A DNA stretch of 64,000 bases from Thermoplasmata archaeon (GTDB lineage Archaea > Thermoplasmatota > Thermoplasmata > Thermoplasmatales > Thermoplasmataceae), in assembly GCA_021797555.1 (NCBI GenBank), contig JAJZZM010000020.1, positions 124,001 through 188,000 of the forward strand, written 5' to 3'. Every line of letters starts with the position of its first letter. The stretch's first letter is position 1. Below are positions 20,625 through 29,962 of the stretch, piece by piece. Below the pieces are notes generated by a model that saw only the letters and a program-made list of their open reading frames with translations, had not been told where the DNA came from and ran no database searches. The position numbers were made by a program, and so were the translations under genes.

Positions 20625-21099
20625 TTAAATCAACTCCTGGAATAATCATTTTTTTAATTAAATTATTAATTTTATCTCCCCTATAACCAGAGGAACCTTT
20701 TTCATGGAACGGTTTCTGTATTGCTTCATATCCTCCTTTTGGCGGGTTTAATCTTATCACAGGTATCAGGTCTTTAACATTTTTTATTTTTGTTTTATTA
20801 TTTATAAGTGCATCAGCCAGATCCTCAAAGGAGTTATATCCTAAATTACTTATATAATCATCAGTAATTTTCTTCCTGCCCTGTAATAATGCCCTATTTT
20901 TCAATATTAATGTCAAAGTTTCCTTATTAACTTCTCCCCATGTTACGTAATCTTTTACCCTTTTAAGCATGCCATTTATACTATCATTCTCATTGAATAA
21001 TACCATATGATTTATCCTGTTAAGATTTAACAGTTCTGCCGTTTTTTCAGCTACAGGTTTTATTCCTGTGCTGCCCCTAATTCTGATTATTGCTATCAT
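20605..21099 (-). CDS. rpl30: 50S ribosomal protein L30 (archaeal/eukaryotic L7 type)
   Basis: The 164-residue length is archaeal; bacterial L30 is about 60. The ferredoxin-like core starts [14 protein letters not shown], followed by RINHMVLFN and [10 protein letters not shown], and the C-terminus has [21 protein letters not shown], all diagnostic. GGAGGTATA lies before the ATG. It overlaps rps5 by 23 nt and rpl15 by 20 nt. Confidence 0.95.
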   Translation of the reverse strand: MIAIIRIRGSTGIKPVAEKTAELLNLNRINHMVLFNENDSINGMLKRVKDYVTWGEVNKETLTLILKNRALLQGRKKITDDYISNLGYNSFEDLADALINNKTKIKNVKDLIPVIRLNPPKGGYEAIQKPFHEKGSSGYRGDKINNLIKKMIIPGVDLNGENKN

Positions 21100-21742
21100 G
21101 TTCTATACCTCCTACATATATAGGTGTTGTAAGATTTATTTTCGGGTTTATTTTCATTGAAACTGTTTTTTTAATTGCATCGAATGTTGCAAGTGCATAA
21201 TTTACGGTTGTTTTTGTATGCCCCGATGCAAAACCCCATGCATCTTCTATGCCCGCCATTTTTAATATAACTTTTACTACATCACCAACTGCAAGCCCTA
21301 CGCCCTGGGGCGCAGGTTTTAATTTAACAATAACCGATCCGGATTTACCGATTATTTGAAATGGTAGTGAATGTGGCCTTCCACAGCCACACTCCCATGA
21401 ACCACAACCTCTCTTTATTTCTATTATATTTACCTTTGCATTATTTATTGCCTTCCTTATTGCAGGCGCAGCTTCCTTTGCTTTACCACGCCCTATGCCT
21501 ATATATCCATTTCCATTGCCTACTACAGCTGTAATGGAATAATTCATTCTTCTGCCTGAATCGGTCATTCTCTGTGCTCTTTCTATATTGATTACCTCGT
21601 CCTTTAAATCAGGTATAAGGTAATCAACTATCTGATATTCCTTTAAAGGCAATTTTGTATGTAATGCTTCTCCCATAGTTTTTATTTCATCGTTTGCTAC
21701 TAATCTCCCGAGTTCAGTTTTCGGAATCCATTCTTCATCCAT
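21077..21742 (-). CDS. rps5: 30S ribosomal protein S5
   Basis: S5 has the double-stranded-RNA-binding segment [27 protein letters not shown] near residues 65-90 (split here by its G-rich loop) and the C-terminal [14 protein letters not shown] and [15 protein letters not shown]. It contributes to decoding fidelity. The start at 21742 is chosen because GGTGAATAAA lies directly before that ATG; the frame extends three codons further upstream without a separate ribosome-binding site. [12 protein letters not shown] segment with two Cys is typical of archaeal S5. Confidence 0.94.
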   Translation of the reverse strand: MDEEWIPKTELGRLVANDEIKTMGEALHTKLPLKEYQIVDYLIPDLKDEVINIERAQRMTDSGRRMNYSITAVVGNGNGYIGIGRGKAKEAAPAIRKAINNAKVNIIEIKRGCGSWECGCGRPHSLPFQIIGKSGSVIVKLKPAPQGVGLAVGDVVKVILKMAGIEDAWGFASGHTKTTVNYALATFDAIKKTVSMKINPKINLTTPIYVGGIEHDSNNQN

Positions 21743-21743
21743 T

Positions 21744-22214
21744 TTATTCACCTTTAATATATTTATTAATATCTACTTTATTTTTTAAATGGTCACCATT
21801 TAATCTTGAATCATCAGGAAAAACATCTTCGTTTACAGGTATATCAATGCCGGAATCCTTAATGCCTTTTAATGCTGCAGCCAGCCTTCCACCATGTATA
21901 AATTTATATCTCCCCGTATCAAATATTGCTGATCCTATATTCTTTTCTATGGCCTTTTTGCCTGCTAAATAACCGCCAAGGTAGTACATCTGTATATTAT
22001 TCCCTGTTACACCATAAACCTTTTTCAATGTGATGTTTGTCACTGTTACCAGTACTTTATCCCCTTCTGGATTATAATCTATAAATTCTATTATAAAACC
22101 TTTATTGCTGGGTCTTACTGTTGCTCTTGTTATACCTGATTTCAATAAATTATATCTTTTATGGTAATCAGTTATTCCTTCCTTTCTACGTTTAAGAACT
22201 GGTATTGTTTTCAT
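21744..22214 (-). CDS. rpl18: 50S ribosomal protein L18
   Basis: L18 binds 5S rRNA. The motif RKEGITDYHKRYNLLKSGITRATVRPSNK at the N-terminus (split over residues 9-37), GYLAGKKAIEKNIGSAIFDTGRYKFIHGG and the LKGIKDSGIDIP segment identify the archaeal/eukaryotic L5-type form. The start at 22214 follows GGAGG by six nt; an ATG two codons upstream overlaps that site. It overlaps rpl19e by about 23 nt. Confidence 0.94.
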   Translation of the reverse strand: MKTIPVLKRRKEGITDYHKRYNLLKSGITRATVRPSNKGFIIEFIDYNPEGDKVLVTVTNITLKKVYGVTGNNIQMYYLGGYLAGKKAIEKNIGSAIFDTGRYKFIHGGRLAAALKGIKDSGIDIPVNEDVFPDDSRLNGDHLKNKVDINKYIKGE

Positions 22215-22668
22215 TTTCATCCTCCTTTATTAATGATGCGCCCTTTAAATGTGATACAAGCTGTGACCTTGAAACATAGGACCCACTTTTTATTACTCTA
22301 TAATACTTGCGGTAAGTTTTATTGTCTATTTTATTCTCTTCCTTTAATGTTTTTAATTCTGACCTCAATGCCCTTATAAGTGTTATCCATCTTCTTTTTC
22401 TCGGGTATCTAGCATATTTTGTTCCCCTTACAGATCCCGGCCCTCTTCTTCTACCTTTTTTTAACTGGTTTATTCTTTTCTTTAATCTGTTATTTGAATT
22501 TGTTTTTTTATCTTTTCTCTGTATTATGTGCAGAGCTATAAGTTTCCTTATATCTTCACGTGATGTCGCATCCAGAATCTTTTCAGTACTGTTTGTATCG
22601 ATCCATACTCTTGATGTACCTATTTTCAATTCATCTGATGCTATTTCCTTTACACTGGACATTTTCAT
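22192..22668 (-). CDS. rpl19e: 50S ribosomal protein L19e
   Basis: This protein is found only in archaea and eukaryotes. It begins with KEIASDELKIGTSRVWID and has the very basic linker RKDKKTNSNNRLKKRINQLKKGRRRGPGS (residues 53-81, in two parts) followed by TKYARYPRKRRW, the L19e signature. Its C-terminal helix (LRSELKTLKEENKID) bridges to the small subunit. GGTGG four nt before the ATG is the ribosome-binding site. It overlaps rpl32e by 4 nt. Confidence 0.95.
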   Translation of the reverse strand: MKMSSVKEIASDELKIGTSRVWIDTNSTEKILDATSREDIRKLIALHIIQRKDKKTNSNNRLKKRINQLKKGRRRGPGSVRGTKYARYPRKRRWITLIRALRSELKTLKEENKIDNKTYRKYYRVIKSGSYVSRSQLVSHLKGASLIKEDENENNTSS

Positions 22669-23069
22669 TTTACCACCCTATTGAATACGTGAATTCCAAG
22701 GTTATCTGCTTCAGATTCTATATCCATTCTTTTCTTATAACCAACGGTTGAGGCTATTCTCGCACCTTCTAAATCGGGATTAACTTTTCTTAATTCATCA
22801 ACATTGTGGATTAATACTTCCTTAAAACCCGATGGATGTAACCCCCTTACTGCTTTTGGCGTTCTGTATCCGGGATTCACCATGGGTATTCTATAACCTA
22901 TATGCTTCCTTAATTTTGAATGCTTCCCCCTTGGTTTTCTCCATGAATCGTCAAATTTTTTATATCTGAACCATTCCTGCCTGTGAAATTCTACTCTTCT
23001 TCTATTTACCTCATTCTTCTTTTTTAATAATACTTTCTGTTCTTTCGTTAATAATGGTTTATAGCTCAT
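22665..23069 (-). CDS. rpl32e: 50S ribosomal protein L32e
   Basis: This 134-residue archaeal/eukaryotic protein has the core FHRQEWFRYKKFDDSWRKPRGKHSKLRKH (in two stretches) with the GYRTPKAVRGLHPSGF segment, both diagnostic of L32e. It overlaps rpl6 by 11 nt and rpl19e by 4 nt within the superoperon. Confidence 0.95.
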   Translation of the reverse strand: MSYKPLLTKEQKVLLKKKNEVNRRRVEFHRQEWFRYKKFDDSWRKPRGKHSKLRKHIGYRIPMVNPGYRTPKAVRGLHPSGFKEVLIHNVDELRKVNPDLEGARIASTVGYKKRMDIESEADNLGIHVFNRVVK

Positions 23070-23604
23070 CTGGATTCACCCCCTTCAAAAGATATATTCC
23101 ATCCTGGAAAACCCTTGAATCGAAATGTTTTATGTATGTTGCCTTTTCTATGTTTGCCGCCGTATCGCCCATATCTCTTTTGTCTATTCCTTCTATAAAC
23201 ACACGGTCTCCTTTCACTGAAACTTTGCAATTTTTTATTTTTGCGGTCCTTGGAGCTTTGCCACCAAGGAAATTTTCTATATATAATAAATTACCACGAA
23301 CGGAAACCCTCATAGGGAAATGGGTGAAATCTATTTTCATTTCATATTTAAATCCCTCAGTTACACCCTTGAATACAAGATTTAATTCAGAATACCATGT
23401 GCCTATTATACCATTAGTAAATTTATTTTCTTTGCTTACTGCTATAATCAATGAATTGTCCTTTTTATAGACCTTTGCGTATTTATCCTTGAAGTTCCTT
23501 GATGTTTCTCCAAGTTTACCCTTTATCGTTATCAGGTATTCATTAACATTTACCTGAATACCATCAGGTATTTTTAATTCCATTTTATCTTTCCAGTTTA
23601 TCAT
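23059..23604 (-). CDS. rpl6: 50S ribosomal protein L6
   Basis: L6 consists of two related beta domains near the GTPase centre. ELKIPDGIQVNVNEYLITIKG (two stretches) marks the first domain and GNLLYIENFLGGKAPRTAKI plus VFIEGIDKRDMGDTAANIE the second. Start 23604 is preceded by GAGGTG eight nt upstream; a second ATG seven codons in is an alternative. Confidence 0.94.
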   Translation of the reverse strand: MINWKDKMELKIPDGIQVNVNEYLITIKGKLGETSRNFKDKYAKVYKKDNSLIIAVSKENKFTNGIIGTWYSELNLVFKGVTEGFKYEMKIDFTHFPMRVSVRGNLLYIENFLGGKAPRTAKIKNCKVSVKGDRVFIEGIDKRDMGDTAANIEKATYIKHFDSRVFQDGIYLLKGVNPDEL

Positions 23605-23616
23605 TTTATTTACACC

Positions 23617-24006
23617 TCAATACACATAGGCAAGAAGCTTCCCGCCTATTCCAAATTTCCTTGCCTCAAGATGGCTCATTACGCCTTTGGTTGTTGTTAA
23701 TATTATTATTCCAAAATCCTGGGCTGGAAGATATCTTGATTCGTATTTTTCTATATTTGACTTTTTAACTGATAACCTTGGCTTGATAACACCACAATTG
23801 TTTATTGTATCGCTTAAAGTAACCTTGAATTTTCCACCACGTTCTTCTTCAACTACTTCAAAGCTTTTTATATAATTATAATCCTGCATTACTTTTAATA
23901 CCCTTCCTATTATTATAGATGCTGGATTTATAAATATCTCGTTTTTGCCGATTCTCGAAGCCATTTTTATTGTATTTATTACATCATTTAAAGGATCACT
24001 TTTCAT
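23617..24006 (-). CDS. rps8: 30S ribosomal protein S8
   Basis: S8 binds the central domain of 16S rRNA. The N-terminus [20 protein letters not shown], the middle [17 protein letters not shown] and the C-terminus [19 protein letters not shown] are family signatures. The ATG follows GAGGTGATTTAA. Confidence 0.95.
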   Translation of the reverse strand: MKSDPLNDVINTIKMASRIGKNEIFINPASIIIGRVLKVMQDYNYIKSFEVVEEERGGKFKVTLSDTINNCGVIKPRLSVKKSNIEKYESRYLPAQDFGIIILTTTKGVMSHLEARKFGIGGKLLAYVY

Positions 24007-24016
24007 TTAAATCACC

Positions 24017-24175
24017 TCAACTATATTTCCTGAAACCAATCTTCTCTGCTGTTTCTCTAAAGCATTGTCTGCACAGTCTTATACCATATCTTCTTACTAA
24101 TCCTCTTTTTCTTCCACAGCGGACACATCCCTGAGAATGCCCGAAATTCTTTTTTGGCTGTAATTTTACCTGCAT
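24017..24175 (-). CDS. rps14: 30S ribosomal protein S14 (zinc-binding type)
   Basis: This 52-residue protein carries four cysteines in CVRCG (17, 20) and CRQCF (35, 38), the zinc-binding type of S14, with the basic [14 protein letters not shown] between them. It is placed between rpl5 and rps8, its canonical position. GGTGATATT precedes the ATG at 24175. Confidence 0.96.
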   Translation of the reverse strand: MQVKLQPKKNFGHSQGCVRCGRKRGLVRRYGIRLCRQCFRETAEKIGFRKYS

Positions 24176-24179
24176 AATA

Positions 24180-24710
24180 TCACCTTATAATTTTAACATT
24201 AAAGTTTTCTTCAAGAAACTTTATTGATTCATCCTTTTTAACCCTTATTTTTGAGGGTACACTTTTACGGTTTATCCTTCTTTTTGATATTCTATATCCA
24301 CCTGCTTTTTTCAATATTATCGCTATATCCATACCAAAGATACCTATATCCGGATCATACTTCATTCCCTTGAAATCTGTATAATCTGTTATTCCAAAAT
24401 ATGCATTTCCCTGTTTATCAAATGAATAAACCGGCAATTTATAATCCTTTGCAAAGAAAGCCTCCTTGAGGAATTTATATGCATCATCTTTTCTTAATGT
24501 AACCTTTACACCTATGCTTAACCCCTTCCTTATATTGAAATCCCTTATGGTTTTTTCTGCACGTGTAAATACAGGTTTGTGCTTTGTTAATAATTCTATT
24601 ACCTTTGCTGCCTTCGTTAATCTTTCACCTGCAGCGCCAACACCTATGTTTATTACTACCTTATCGATAACAATTTCTGTCATAGGATTTTTCATTTTTT
24701 CACTCATCAT
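24180..24710 (-). CDS. rpl5: 50S ribosomal protein L5
   Basis: L5 (176 residues) binds 5S rRNA. It is identified by [40 protein letters not shown] and the FGMDIAI segment, followed by the Arg/Lys-rich [12 protein letters not shown] loop. It overlaps rps4e by 11 nt; GAGGTGATC lies upstream of the ATG. Confidence 0.95.
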   Translation of the reverse strand: MMSEKMKNPMTEIVIDKVVINIGVGAAGERLTKAAKVIELLTKHKPVFTRAEKTIRDFNIRKGLSIGVKVTLRKDDAYKFLKEAFFAKDYKLPVYSFDKQGNAYFGITDYTDFKGMKYDPDIGIFGMDIAIILKKAGGYRISKRRINRKSVPSKIRVKKDESIKFLEENFNVKIIR

Positions 24711-25416
24711 TTATGATCACCTCTTTTTCAGGGATTTTGAATGTGTATCTAGGATTCCCAATAATAAAAATATAGTCTTTTATTGTTGAGAAACCGTCAT
24801 TAAGGTTTACCATATTATGCCCTGATGATTTTTTAACCTCTATTGATTTTATTGTAGCAATTTCACCAACATGGGAACCACCCGTAATAAAGGCCTTATT
24901 GCCTCCTTCCATTTTTATGACATCTGTAATTTCAAGATCTGGAATTTTCATTAATACAACATCGGAAGTTTTTATATCTTTTTTATCTGTTATTATAGTT
25001 TTGCCATCATGAAAACCTAACTGTAGTTTCCCGTTATTTATTACAGTCTTTTTTGTTACCTTTAATAATTTAATACCCTTATTCTCATCAGGGTTTGTTG
25101 CGGTTATAAGCTTGCCTTTATTATCATATAATATTATAAAATCATGGTCAAAAGTGTCTATTGAGAGCACATCCATGAAACCTAATGGGAATCTTCTATC
25201 CTTTACTATTTTGCCATCAACTTTAACATGGTTTGTGTTCAATAATCTTGTTATTTCCCTTTCCTTATCTCCTATTTTTAAATAATCCCTTAATACTATA
25301 AGTAAGGGTATCGAATCCTCTTTTTTATGTGTTGCTGGAGTTGGAGTAGTAGACCAGAAATTTGTCTTTCTTGGTATTTTTAATTTCCTTGACGCCATCA
25401 TAATTTTAGTTTTCAT
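24700..25416 (-). CDS. rps4e: 30S ribosomal protein S4e
   Basis: S4e is archaeal/eukaryotic and combines an S4-like domain (KIGDKEREITRLLNTNHVKVDGKIV), a central S4e domain with FPLGFMDVLSI, and a C-terminal KOW motif (GGSHVGEIATIKSIE). The N-terminus reads MASRKLKIPRKTNFW-like rather than the common KHLKRL. I place the start at 25416, where GGTGAT precedes the ATG by four nt. It overlaps the end of rpl24 by 11 nt. Confidence 0.92.
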   Translation of the reverse strand: MKTKIMMASRKLKIPRKTNFWSTTPTPATHKKEDSIPLLIVLRDYLKIGDKEREITRLLNTNHVKVDGKIVKDRRFPLGFMDVLSIDTFDHDFIILYDNKGKLITATNPDENKGIKLLKVTKKTVINNGKLQLGFHDGKTIITDKKDIKTSDVVLMKIPDLEITDVIKMEGGNKAFITGGSHVGEIATIKSIEVKKSSGHNMVNLNDGFSTIKDYIFIIGNPRYTFKIPEKEVIINDE

Positions 25417-25939
25417 TATTATCACCATTATCTTTTATATCATCATCGTCTGAATTATCTTCTTTATTGTCATTGTCCTCAGATACTTCATCATCTGAAT
25501 TGTCGCGATCATCAATGATTTGCTGTTCTGTTTCTTCTGTAGTTTCTTCTGTAGTTTCTTCTGTAGTTTCTTCTGTAGTTTCAGTGCTTTCCTTTGGTTC
25601 TTCAGGTACTTCTGGTTCGGGAGTGGGCAAATTACGCCTTGCTGTTATGTCTTTAATTTTATTATACCTGCCGGGCCTTGATAGATCAAGTTTTGTTATA
25701 ACTAAATTACTATGGTCTATGTAATATTCCACCTGCTTTCCGTCTGCCTTTGATATTGTTACACCCTCTATGGATATTTTCTTTGACTTGTGGCTTACGT
25801 CAATTACCTTGCCACCCTCGCCTTTTCTTGATCCTGAAATAATTTTTACAATATCTCCTTTAACTATGGGAAATTGCCTTATTCCATATTTTTTACGTAA
25901 ATCCTTATTTATTGATACATTTATTTTACTTTCTAACAT
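25406..25939 (-). CDS. rpl24: 50S ribosomal protein L24 with long acidic, repeat-encoded C-terminal tail
   Basis: The first 120 or so residues are a normal L24/L26e: SINKDLRKKYGIRQFPIVKGD, the KOW loop GSRKGEGGKVIDV and DHSNLVITKLDLSRPGR. After that the protein continues for about 65 residues with TEET repeats followed by Asp/Asn/Glu runs to the end. The TEET part is encoded by four exact 12-bp repeats. L24 binds 23S rRNA, so a strongly acidic tail is unexpected. Start 25939 is supported by GAGGTG four nt upstream; the frame is open for 16 further codons over rpl14, which I discard. It overlaps rps4e at its end. Confidence 0.93.
   Translation of the reverse strand: MLESKINVSINKDLRKKYGIRQFPIVKGDIVKIISGSRKGEGGKVIDVSHKSKKISIEGVTISKADGKQVEYYIDHSNLVITKLDLSRPGRYNKIKDITARRNLPTPEPEVPEEPKESTETTEETTEETTEETTEETEQQIIDDRDNSDDEVSEDNDNKEDNSDDDDIKDNGDNNEN
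25531..25582. repeat. 12-bp coding minisatellite in rpl24
   Basis: Four perfect tandem copies of TTTCTTCTGTAG (plus-strand reading) and a trailing TTTC lie at 25531-25582. The 12-bp unit keeps frame and encodes TEET units of L24. The absence of any substitution between copies suggests recent expansion by slippage. Confidence 0.95.
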
Positions 25940-25947
25940 AATACACC

Positions 25948-26346
25948 TCATACTATTGTTGACGCTATTGATGCAATTCTTGGCCATCTTTCTGCGGCTT
26001 CCCTTGCAACGGGACCCTTAATTTCAGAACCACGGACTTCTCCTTCTGGAGTAACAAGAACTGCAGCATTATCCTCAAATTCTATAAGATTACCATCTGA
26101 TCTGCGGTACGGCCTCTTTTGTCTTACTATTACCGCATATACAACTTTTGCCCTCATTTCTGGTGTTCCTTTCTTAACACTGGCAATAAATAAATCACCG
26201 ATACCTGCAGCAGGTATTCTCCTCGCAACTGTATGTAAGTCCTTTACACCAATAAGGCTTATTATTTTAGCACCTGTGTTGTCTACACAAGGTATTACCG
26301 CACCTAAGGGTAAACCCCTTGATTCATTCCCTGAAATTCCTTTCAT
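25948..26346 (-). CDS. rpl14: 50S ribosomal protein L14
   Basis: L14 (132 residues) is identified by GAVIPCVDNTGAKIISLIGV, the basic strand IFIASVKKGTPEMRAKVVYAV-like region and VIVRQKRPYRRSDG, with VRGSEIKGPVAREAAERWPRIAS at the end. It forms an intersubunit bridge. It ends 9 nt before the chosen rpl24 start and is adjacent to rps17. Confidence 0.96.
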   Translation of the reverse strand: MKGISGNESRGLPLGAVIPCVDNTGAKIISLIGVKDLHTVARRIPAAGIGDLFIASVKKGTPEMRAKVVYAVIVRQKRPYRRSDGNLIEFEDNAAVLVTPEGEVRGSEIKGPVAREAAERWPRIASIASTIV

Positions 26347-26667
26347 TTAAGCCACCTTTTCTATAACTACAAAACTTATAGTTTTTGCAAGTTTTCTGCA
26401 TTCACTAATTTTCACAATGTCTCCTGGCCTCACATCAATGCAGTCCGGCAAATGTGCATGATATTTTTTTAATTTTGTTTTATACCTTTCATATTTTTTC
26501 ATGTATTCTCTTGTTTCTCTCTGAATTACTATACTGCGTTCCATCTTTACAGATAAAACCTTACCTGTAATAATCTGGCCCCTAACAGGCAAACTACCGT
26601 GAAATGGGCAGTTTATATCGCTACATTCTTTTTCCGGTGGTTTAACATCTATTCCTATACTTTTCAT
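26347..26667 (-). CDS. rps17: 30S ribosomal protein S17
   Basis: This is an OB-fold 16S rRNA-binding protein of 106 residues. The archaeal N-terminal CSDINCPFHGSLPVRG, GKVLSVKMERSIVI, and HLPDCIDVRPGDIVKISECRKL identify it. The next gene rpl14 starts right after the stop. Confidence 0.95.
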   Translation of the reverse strand: MKSIGIDVKPPEKECSDINCPFHGSLPVRGQIITGKVLSVKMERSIVIQRETREYMKKYERYKTKLKKYHAHLPDCIDVRPGDIVKISECRKLAKTISFVVIEKVA

Positions 26668-26669
26668 TT

Positions 26670-26960
26670 TTACCTACTCCTTAACCTTTTATATATTTTC
26701 CTTTTATCTTTTGTTCTATCTTCCGGGCGTATTATTATCATATCGCCGTTCACATCATACAAACAATTCCCATACTTTATGGTAAATATTGTTTTATGTT
26801 TTTGTATTTTCATGATTTTATTACCATTCTTAATGAACATCATATTTTTTGTTTCATTTATTAATTTACCGTGAATGCTTACATTATTTACATTTGATGA
26901 TTTTTTTACACTTATTTCATTACCGATAAGTTCAGAAATATATATATTGTCTGAATTCAT
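26670..26960 (-). CDS. rnp1: RNase P protein component 1 (Rpp29/Pop4 homolog)
   Basis: This 96-residue protein corresponds to archaeal Rnp1 (Pop4/Rpp29), an Sm-like barrel that binds RNase P RNA in tRNA 5' maturation. Recognisable are SELIGNEISVKKSSN, GKLINETKNMMFI and the C-terminal GDMIIIRPEDRTKDKRKIYKR. Its place between aIF1 and rps17 is the conserved archaeal one. It overlaps the aIF1 gene by 4 nt. Confidence 0.9.
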   Translation of the reverse strand: MNSDNIYISELIGNEISVKKSSNVNNVSIHGKLINETKNMMFIKNGNKIMKIQKHKTIFTIKYGNCLYDVNGDMIIIRPEDRTKDKRKIYKRLRSR

Positions 26961-27256
26961 ATTAACTGAACCTTGAAACCCATGCTTTCCAGTTCCTTTT
27001 TAATAACGTCGCGATGGTCCCCCTGTAATTCTATTGACCTTCCATCCTTCACTGTTCCACCTGATGCAGCTTTTTTCTTTAATACCTTTGCAATATCATT
27101 GATATTTTCTGATTTAGGGTCTATTCCATCTATAACTGTGACCATCTTGCCATATCTTCTTTTATCAACTCCAATCTTTACCAGTTCATTATCACGATTG
27201 AAGCCTTCCCATGGCTGAAGTTCCTTTGGCATACCGGTAAAATTTTTATCCTTCAT
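26957..27256 (-). CDS. Translation initiation factor aIF1 (SUI1 family)
   Basis: The protein shows the SUI1 fold signature: RRYGKMVTVIDGID, then LKKKAASGGTVKDGRSIELQGDH (two stretches) and a final ELESMGFKVQLI. aIF1 monitors start-codon pairing on the small subunit. The gene overlaps the rpl29 end by 4 nt and the rnp1 start by 4 nt. Confidence 0.95.
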   Translation of the reverse strand: MKDKNFTGMPKELQPWEGFNRDNELVKIGVDKRRYGKMVTVIDGIDPKSENINDIAKVLKKKAASGGTVKDGRSIELQGDHRDVIKKELESMGFKVQLI

Positions 27257-27450
27257 TGCTTGATTTCCCCCATTACAGTTAATATCCTTGCTATCTGCCT
27301 TCTAAGTGACCTTGTTTTACCAGGGCTTGCAGGTGCACCACCCATTGCTACTGCAGATCTTTCCCTTAATAATGATTCCTTTAATGATTTTAATTTTTCA
27401 TTTAATTCATCATTATTCATATTTCTTAAATCCTTAGTTTTTAGTTCCAT
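27253..27450 (-). CDS. rpl29: 50S ribosomal protein L29
   Basis: A short helical-hairpin protein that sits at the polypeptide exit tunnel. [16 protein letters not shown] and [16 protein letters not shown] are typical. I use the ATG at 27450 (MELKT), next to GAGG; the frame is open for five more codons over the end of rps3. The end overlaps the aIF1 gene by 4 nt. Confidence 0.93.
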   Translation of the reverse strand: MELKTKDLRNMNNDELNEKLKSLKESLLRERSAVAMGGAPASPGKTRSLRRQIARILTVMGEIKQ

Positions 27451-28096
27451 TATCCTCAACCTCATTATTTGAATTATTGTCTATTCTTACATTATCCGGT
27501 ATTACATTATTGTTGATATCGATTTCATCAGGTAATCTATAATTGGTTTTAAGGAGTCTAACGTAAACTCCAATAACGCCAGTTTTAAGTGTAGCAACTG
27601 AGTAACCACCTGCTACACCAGATCTTGCTGGTTCTCCAGAATATTTTATTTCTCCGTACATGAATTTCTGGGTACGTGCCCTTTCACCGGATATTTTTCC
27701 GCTTATCCTGATTAAAACTCCACGTGCATGCTGATCCATTATTCTTCTTAATGTCGTTGTGCCGGCCTTTCTATAATTCCAGCCTTTTTCAAGGAATAGT
27801 GCAATTTTCTTTGATACAATCTGTGGATTTAAATCCGGGTTATCTACCTCCTTAACCTCTATCTGTGGGGCCTCTAAACCGTATTTTGTTTCCAGTGTTG
27901 ATGTCATTTCCTTTATTTTTGATCCATGACGACCTATCACTAATCCAGGTCTGTTTACATATAATGTTATATTTGTTCCAAATGGAGTTCTTTTCATTTC
28001 CATTCCACCAAATCCAGCATTGTCATTCTCTGTTCTTAAGTATTCGGTAACCAGCAATTTTTTAATATTATCACTTACAAATTTTTTCTCTTTCAT
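27434..28096 (-). CDS. rps3: 30S ribosomal protein S3
   Basis: S3 has an N-terminal KH domain ([17 protein letters not shown]) and the C-terminal S3 domain with [16 protein letters not shown] and [26 protein letters not shown] lies right before the ATG at 28096, which I prefer to an in-frame ATG six codons upstream. The C-terminal tail is Asn-rich. It overlaps rpl29 by 17 nt. Confidence 0.95.
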   Translation of the reverse strand: MKEKKFVSDNIKKLLVTEYLRTENDNAGFGGMEMKRTPFGTNITLYVNRPGLVIGRHGSKIKEMTSTLETKYGLEAPQIEVKEVDNPDLNPQIVSKKIALFLEKGWNYRKAGTTTLRRIMDQHARGVLIRISGKISGERARTQKFMYGEIKYSGEPARSGVAGGYSVATLKTGVIGVYVRLLKTNYRLPDEIDINNNVIPDNVRIDNNSNNEVEDNGTKN

Positions 28097-28100
28097 ATAA

Positions 28101-28550
28101 TCACTCCTTTTCATTTTCAGTTACTACTATTTCAAGATTTATCAAATCTTTAAAGAAAGCGCCTGCCCTTCCATATGCCTTTGGGGTGAATTTTTTTACC
28201 ATTCTGCCTTTGGATGCCGATATATGAAAGATTTTTAAATCGTCTGATAAGCCTTTGAATTCTGCATTTGCGGATGCATCATCTAATAACTTTTTAAACT
28301 CTTTTGCTGCCTTTATTGGAAATCTTCCAGGTCCTGATGCCCTCCTATGCGAAACGGAATCTAAATATCTGAAATACGGTACAGGTGTTTTCTTCTCTAT
28401 AACACCATCTATAACGTTTTTTGCAGATTCAACACTCATACCTCTGAGAAAATGGGCTATATTAACCGCATCTTTCATGGATATATCTGTTTCTTTAACC
28501 CTTGCCTTCGCATATTTTTCCGGTAATTTATCTATATTATATCCTTTCAT
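28101..28550 (-). CDS. rpl22: 50S ribosomal protein L22
   Basis: L22 lines the exit tunnel. Motifs: [38 protein letters not shown] and [20 protein letters not shown]. The start at 28550 follows AGTGATATTT. The gene ends 4 nt before the chosen rps3 start. Confidence 0.94.
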   Translation of the reverse strand: MKGYNIDKLPEKYAKARVKETDISMKDAVNIAHFLRGMSVESAKNVIDGVIEKKTPVPYFRYLDSVSHRRASGPGRFPIKAAKEFKKLLDDASANAEFKGLSDDLKIFHISASKGRMVKKFTPKAYGRAGAFFKDLINLEIVVTENEKE

Positions 28551-28555
28551 AAATA

Positions 28556-29011
28556 TCACTTCAACGGTAAGAATTTGGATGATCTTGTAGCTCCAACTCC
28601 CGGTCCTGAATGTTTTACTTCCTTTCTTGTAGGTGCAAATTCACCTAAATAATGACCTATCATTTCCGGCCTTATTTCAAATTTAAGGTATGAATTGCCA
28701 TTGTAAAGTTCTATTGTTTTACCTATAAATTGCGGTAAAATTATAATATCCCTCACGTGTGTTTTTATATGCTCTTTATCGCTTAATAAATCATCAAACA
28801 CCTTTTTTTGTTCGTGATTCATTTCTCTGCTATAAGATCTCCTTATCCTTGCAGGGAAAAGTTCCAGTAACTGTGGCAATTCCATATCCTGCAATTCTTC
28901 AACTGTATGGCCACGGTATAAAAATTCTCTGGCCCTCCCTGTAATAGCTCTTTGGGCTTTCCTTGATCTTCTTTTTATTGATTTTACCGATGCCTGTCTT
29001 CTAACTACCAT
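28556..29011 (-). CDS. rps19: 30S ribosomal protein S19
   Basis: The archaeal S19 (151 residues) has an N-terminal extension with [19 protein letters not shown] and the core [22 protein letters not shown] with [20 protein letters not shown]. It lies in the head of the small subunit. GGAGGAATAAG precedes the ATG; it overlaps rpl2 by 7 nt. Confidence 0.95.
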   Translation of the reverse strand: MVVRRQASVKSIKRRSRKAQRAITGRAREFLYRGHTVEELQDMELPQLLELFPARIRRSYSREMNHEQKKVFDDLLSDKEHIKTHVRDIIILPQFIGKTIELYNGNSYLKFEIRPEMIGHYLGEFAPTRKEVKHSGPGVGATRSSKFLPLK

Positions 29012-29703
29012 TTCTTATTCCTCCTTTTTGGTGATAATCTTCCCACCTTTGCTCCAGGTGGTGCTCCTCTAGCAACTGTGCTAGGCCCTCCAACATGCTG
29101 ATGATTTCCTCCTCCATGGGGATGATTAACAGCATTCATTGCAACTCCTCTCACAGTATATGGTTTCTTTGCCTTGCTCTTTAAATATTTTATATGGCTG
29201 CCTGCTTTTAGTACTGGTATGTCCCTGGCACCTGATCCGGCAACTACACCTATTGTAGCCCTGCAACCGGGATTAAATTCCTTTGTTGTTCCGGACGGTA
29301 ATTTTATTGAAACTGAATTGCCATGACTTATTATAAGTCCAGAAGACCCTGCAGTTCTGCAGAATTTTCCACCGTCTCCAGGCATGCTTTCTATATTATA
29401 TACAAATGACCCATCCGGTATTTTAGATAGATACATTGTTGTACCGGTGGTTGAATTGCCTTCAGGCCCTATTTTTAGGGTCTGGCCTATGTAAGCTCCG
29501 TTAAACGCAAGCATATAATTCGTTTCATTTTTTTCATTTTTTAATAACAATAGAGGTGCATTCCTTCCAGGCGCCTGAATTATATCATCAATTTTATAAT
29601 TCCCGTCTCTTGGATGTTTTATATCTGTTATGTGCCTGTGGCTTGGGCTCCTATATGTTAACGAACCGTGACCTCTTCTCTGTGCTACTATATGTTTTCC
29701 CAT
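29005..29703 (-). CDS. rpl2: 50S ribosomal protein L2
   Basis: L2 is a peptidyl-transferase-centre protein. It is identified by [31 protein letters not shown], the [23 protein letters not shown] region and the C-terminal [20 protein letters not shown], including the conserved His of the functionally critical loop. I start it at 29703 (MGKHIV), preceded by GGTGAATGAG; three further codons upstream are open. Confidence 0.96.
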   Translation of the reverse strand: MGKHIVAQRRGHGSLTYRSPSHRHITDIKHPRDGNYKIDDIIQAPGRNAPLLLLKNEKNETNYMLAFNGAYIGQTLKIGPEGNSTTGTTMYLSKIPDGSFVYNIESMPGDGGKFCRTAGSSGLIISHGNSVSIKLPSGTTKEFNPGCRATIGVVAGSGARDIPVLKAGSHIKYLKSKAKKPYTVRGVAMNAVNHPHGGGNHQHVGGPSTVARGAPPGAKVGRLSPKRRNKKW

Positions 29704-29713
29704 CTCATTCACC

Positions 29714-29962
29714 TCAGAATATTCCTATTCTACCTCCTATTTCTTCGGCAGAAAAATCTTTTGATAATTTTGCTATTGCCTTTTTGCCTTTTTTTGTTAT
29801 CAATATGTTTAATGAAACTACCTTTACATTAAATCTTTCTTCGATTTCTTTTTTTATATCTTCCTTTTTACCCCTGCGATCTACCATAAATGTAAGCTTA
29901 TTTTCCTTTTCCATCATCAATGTAGTTTTTTCTGTAACAACTGGAGTTATAACATAATCCAT
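29714..29962 (-). CDS. rpl23: 50S ribosomal protein L23
   Basis: L23 (82 residues) sits at the tunnel exit and docks [27 protein letters not shown] and [22 protein letters not shown] are diagnostic (each cited in part). It follows rpl4 with no gap and precedes rpl2 by 10 nt. Confidence 0.95.
   Translation of the reverse strand: MDYVITPVVTEKTTLMMEKENKLTFMVDRRGKKEDIKKEIEERFNVKVVSLNILITKKGKKAIAKLSKDFSAEEIGGRIGIF

Noticed and set aside
25531-25582. Short tandem array as a CRISPR-like repeat
   Set aside because: The unit is 12 bp with no spacers and lies in frame within rpl24.
25467-25724. Plus-strand frame of Ser/Val repeats opposite rpl24
   Set aside because: It is the antisense of the 12-bp minisatellite; no ribosome-binding site and no family match. 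rpl24 on the minus strand is certain.
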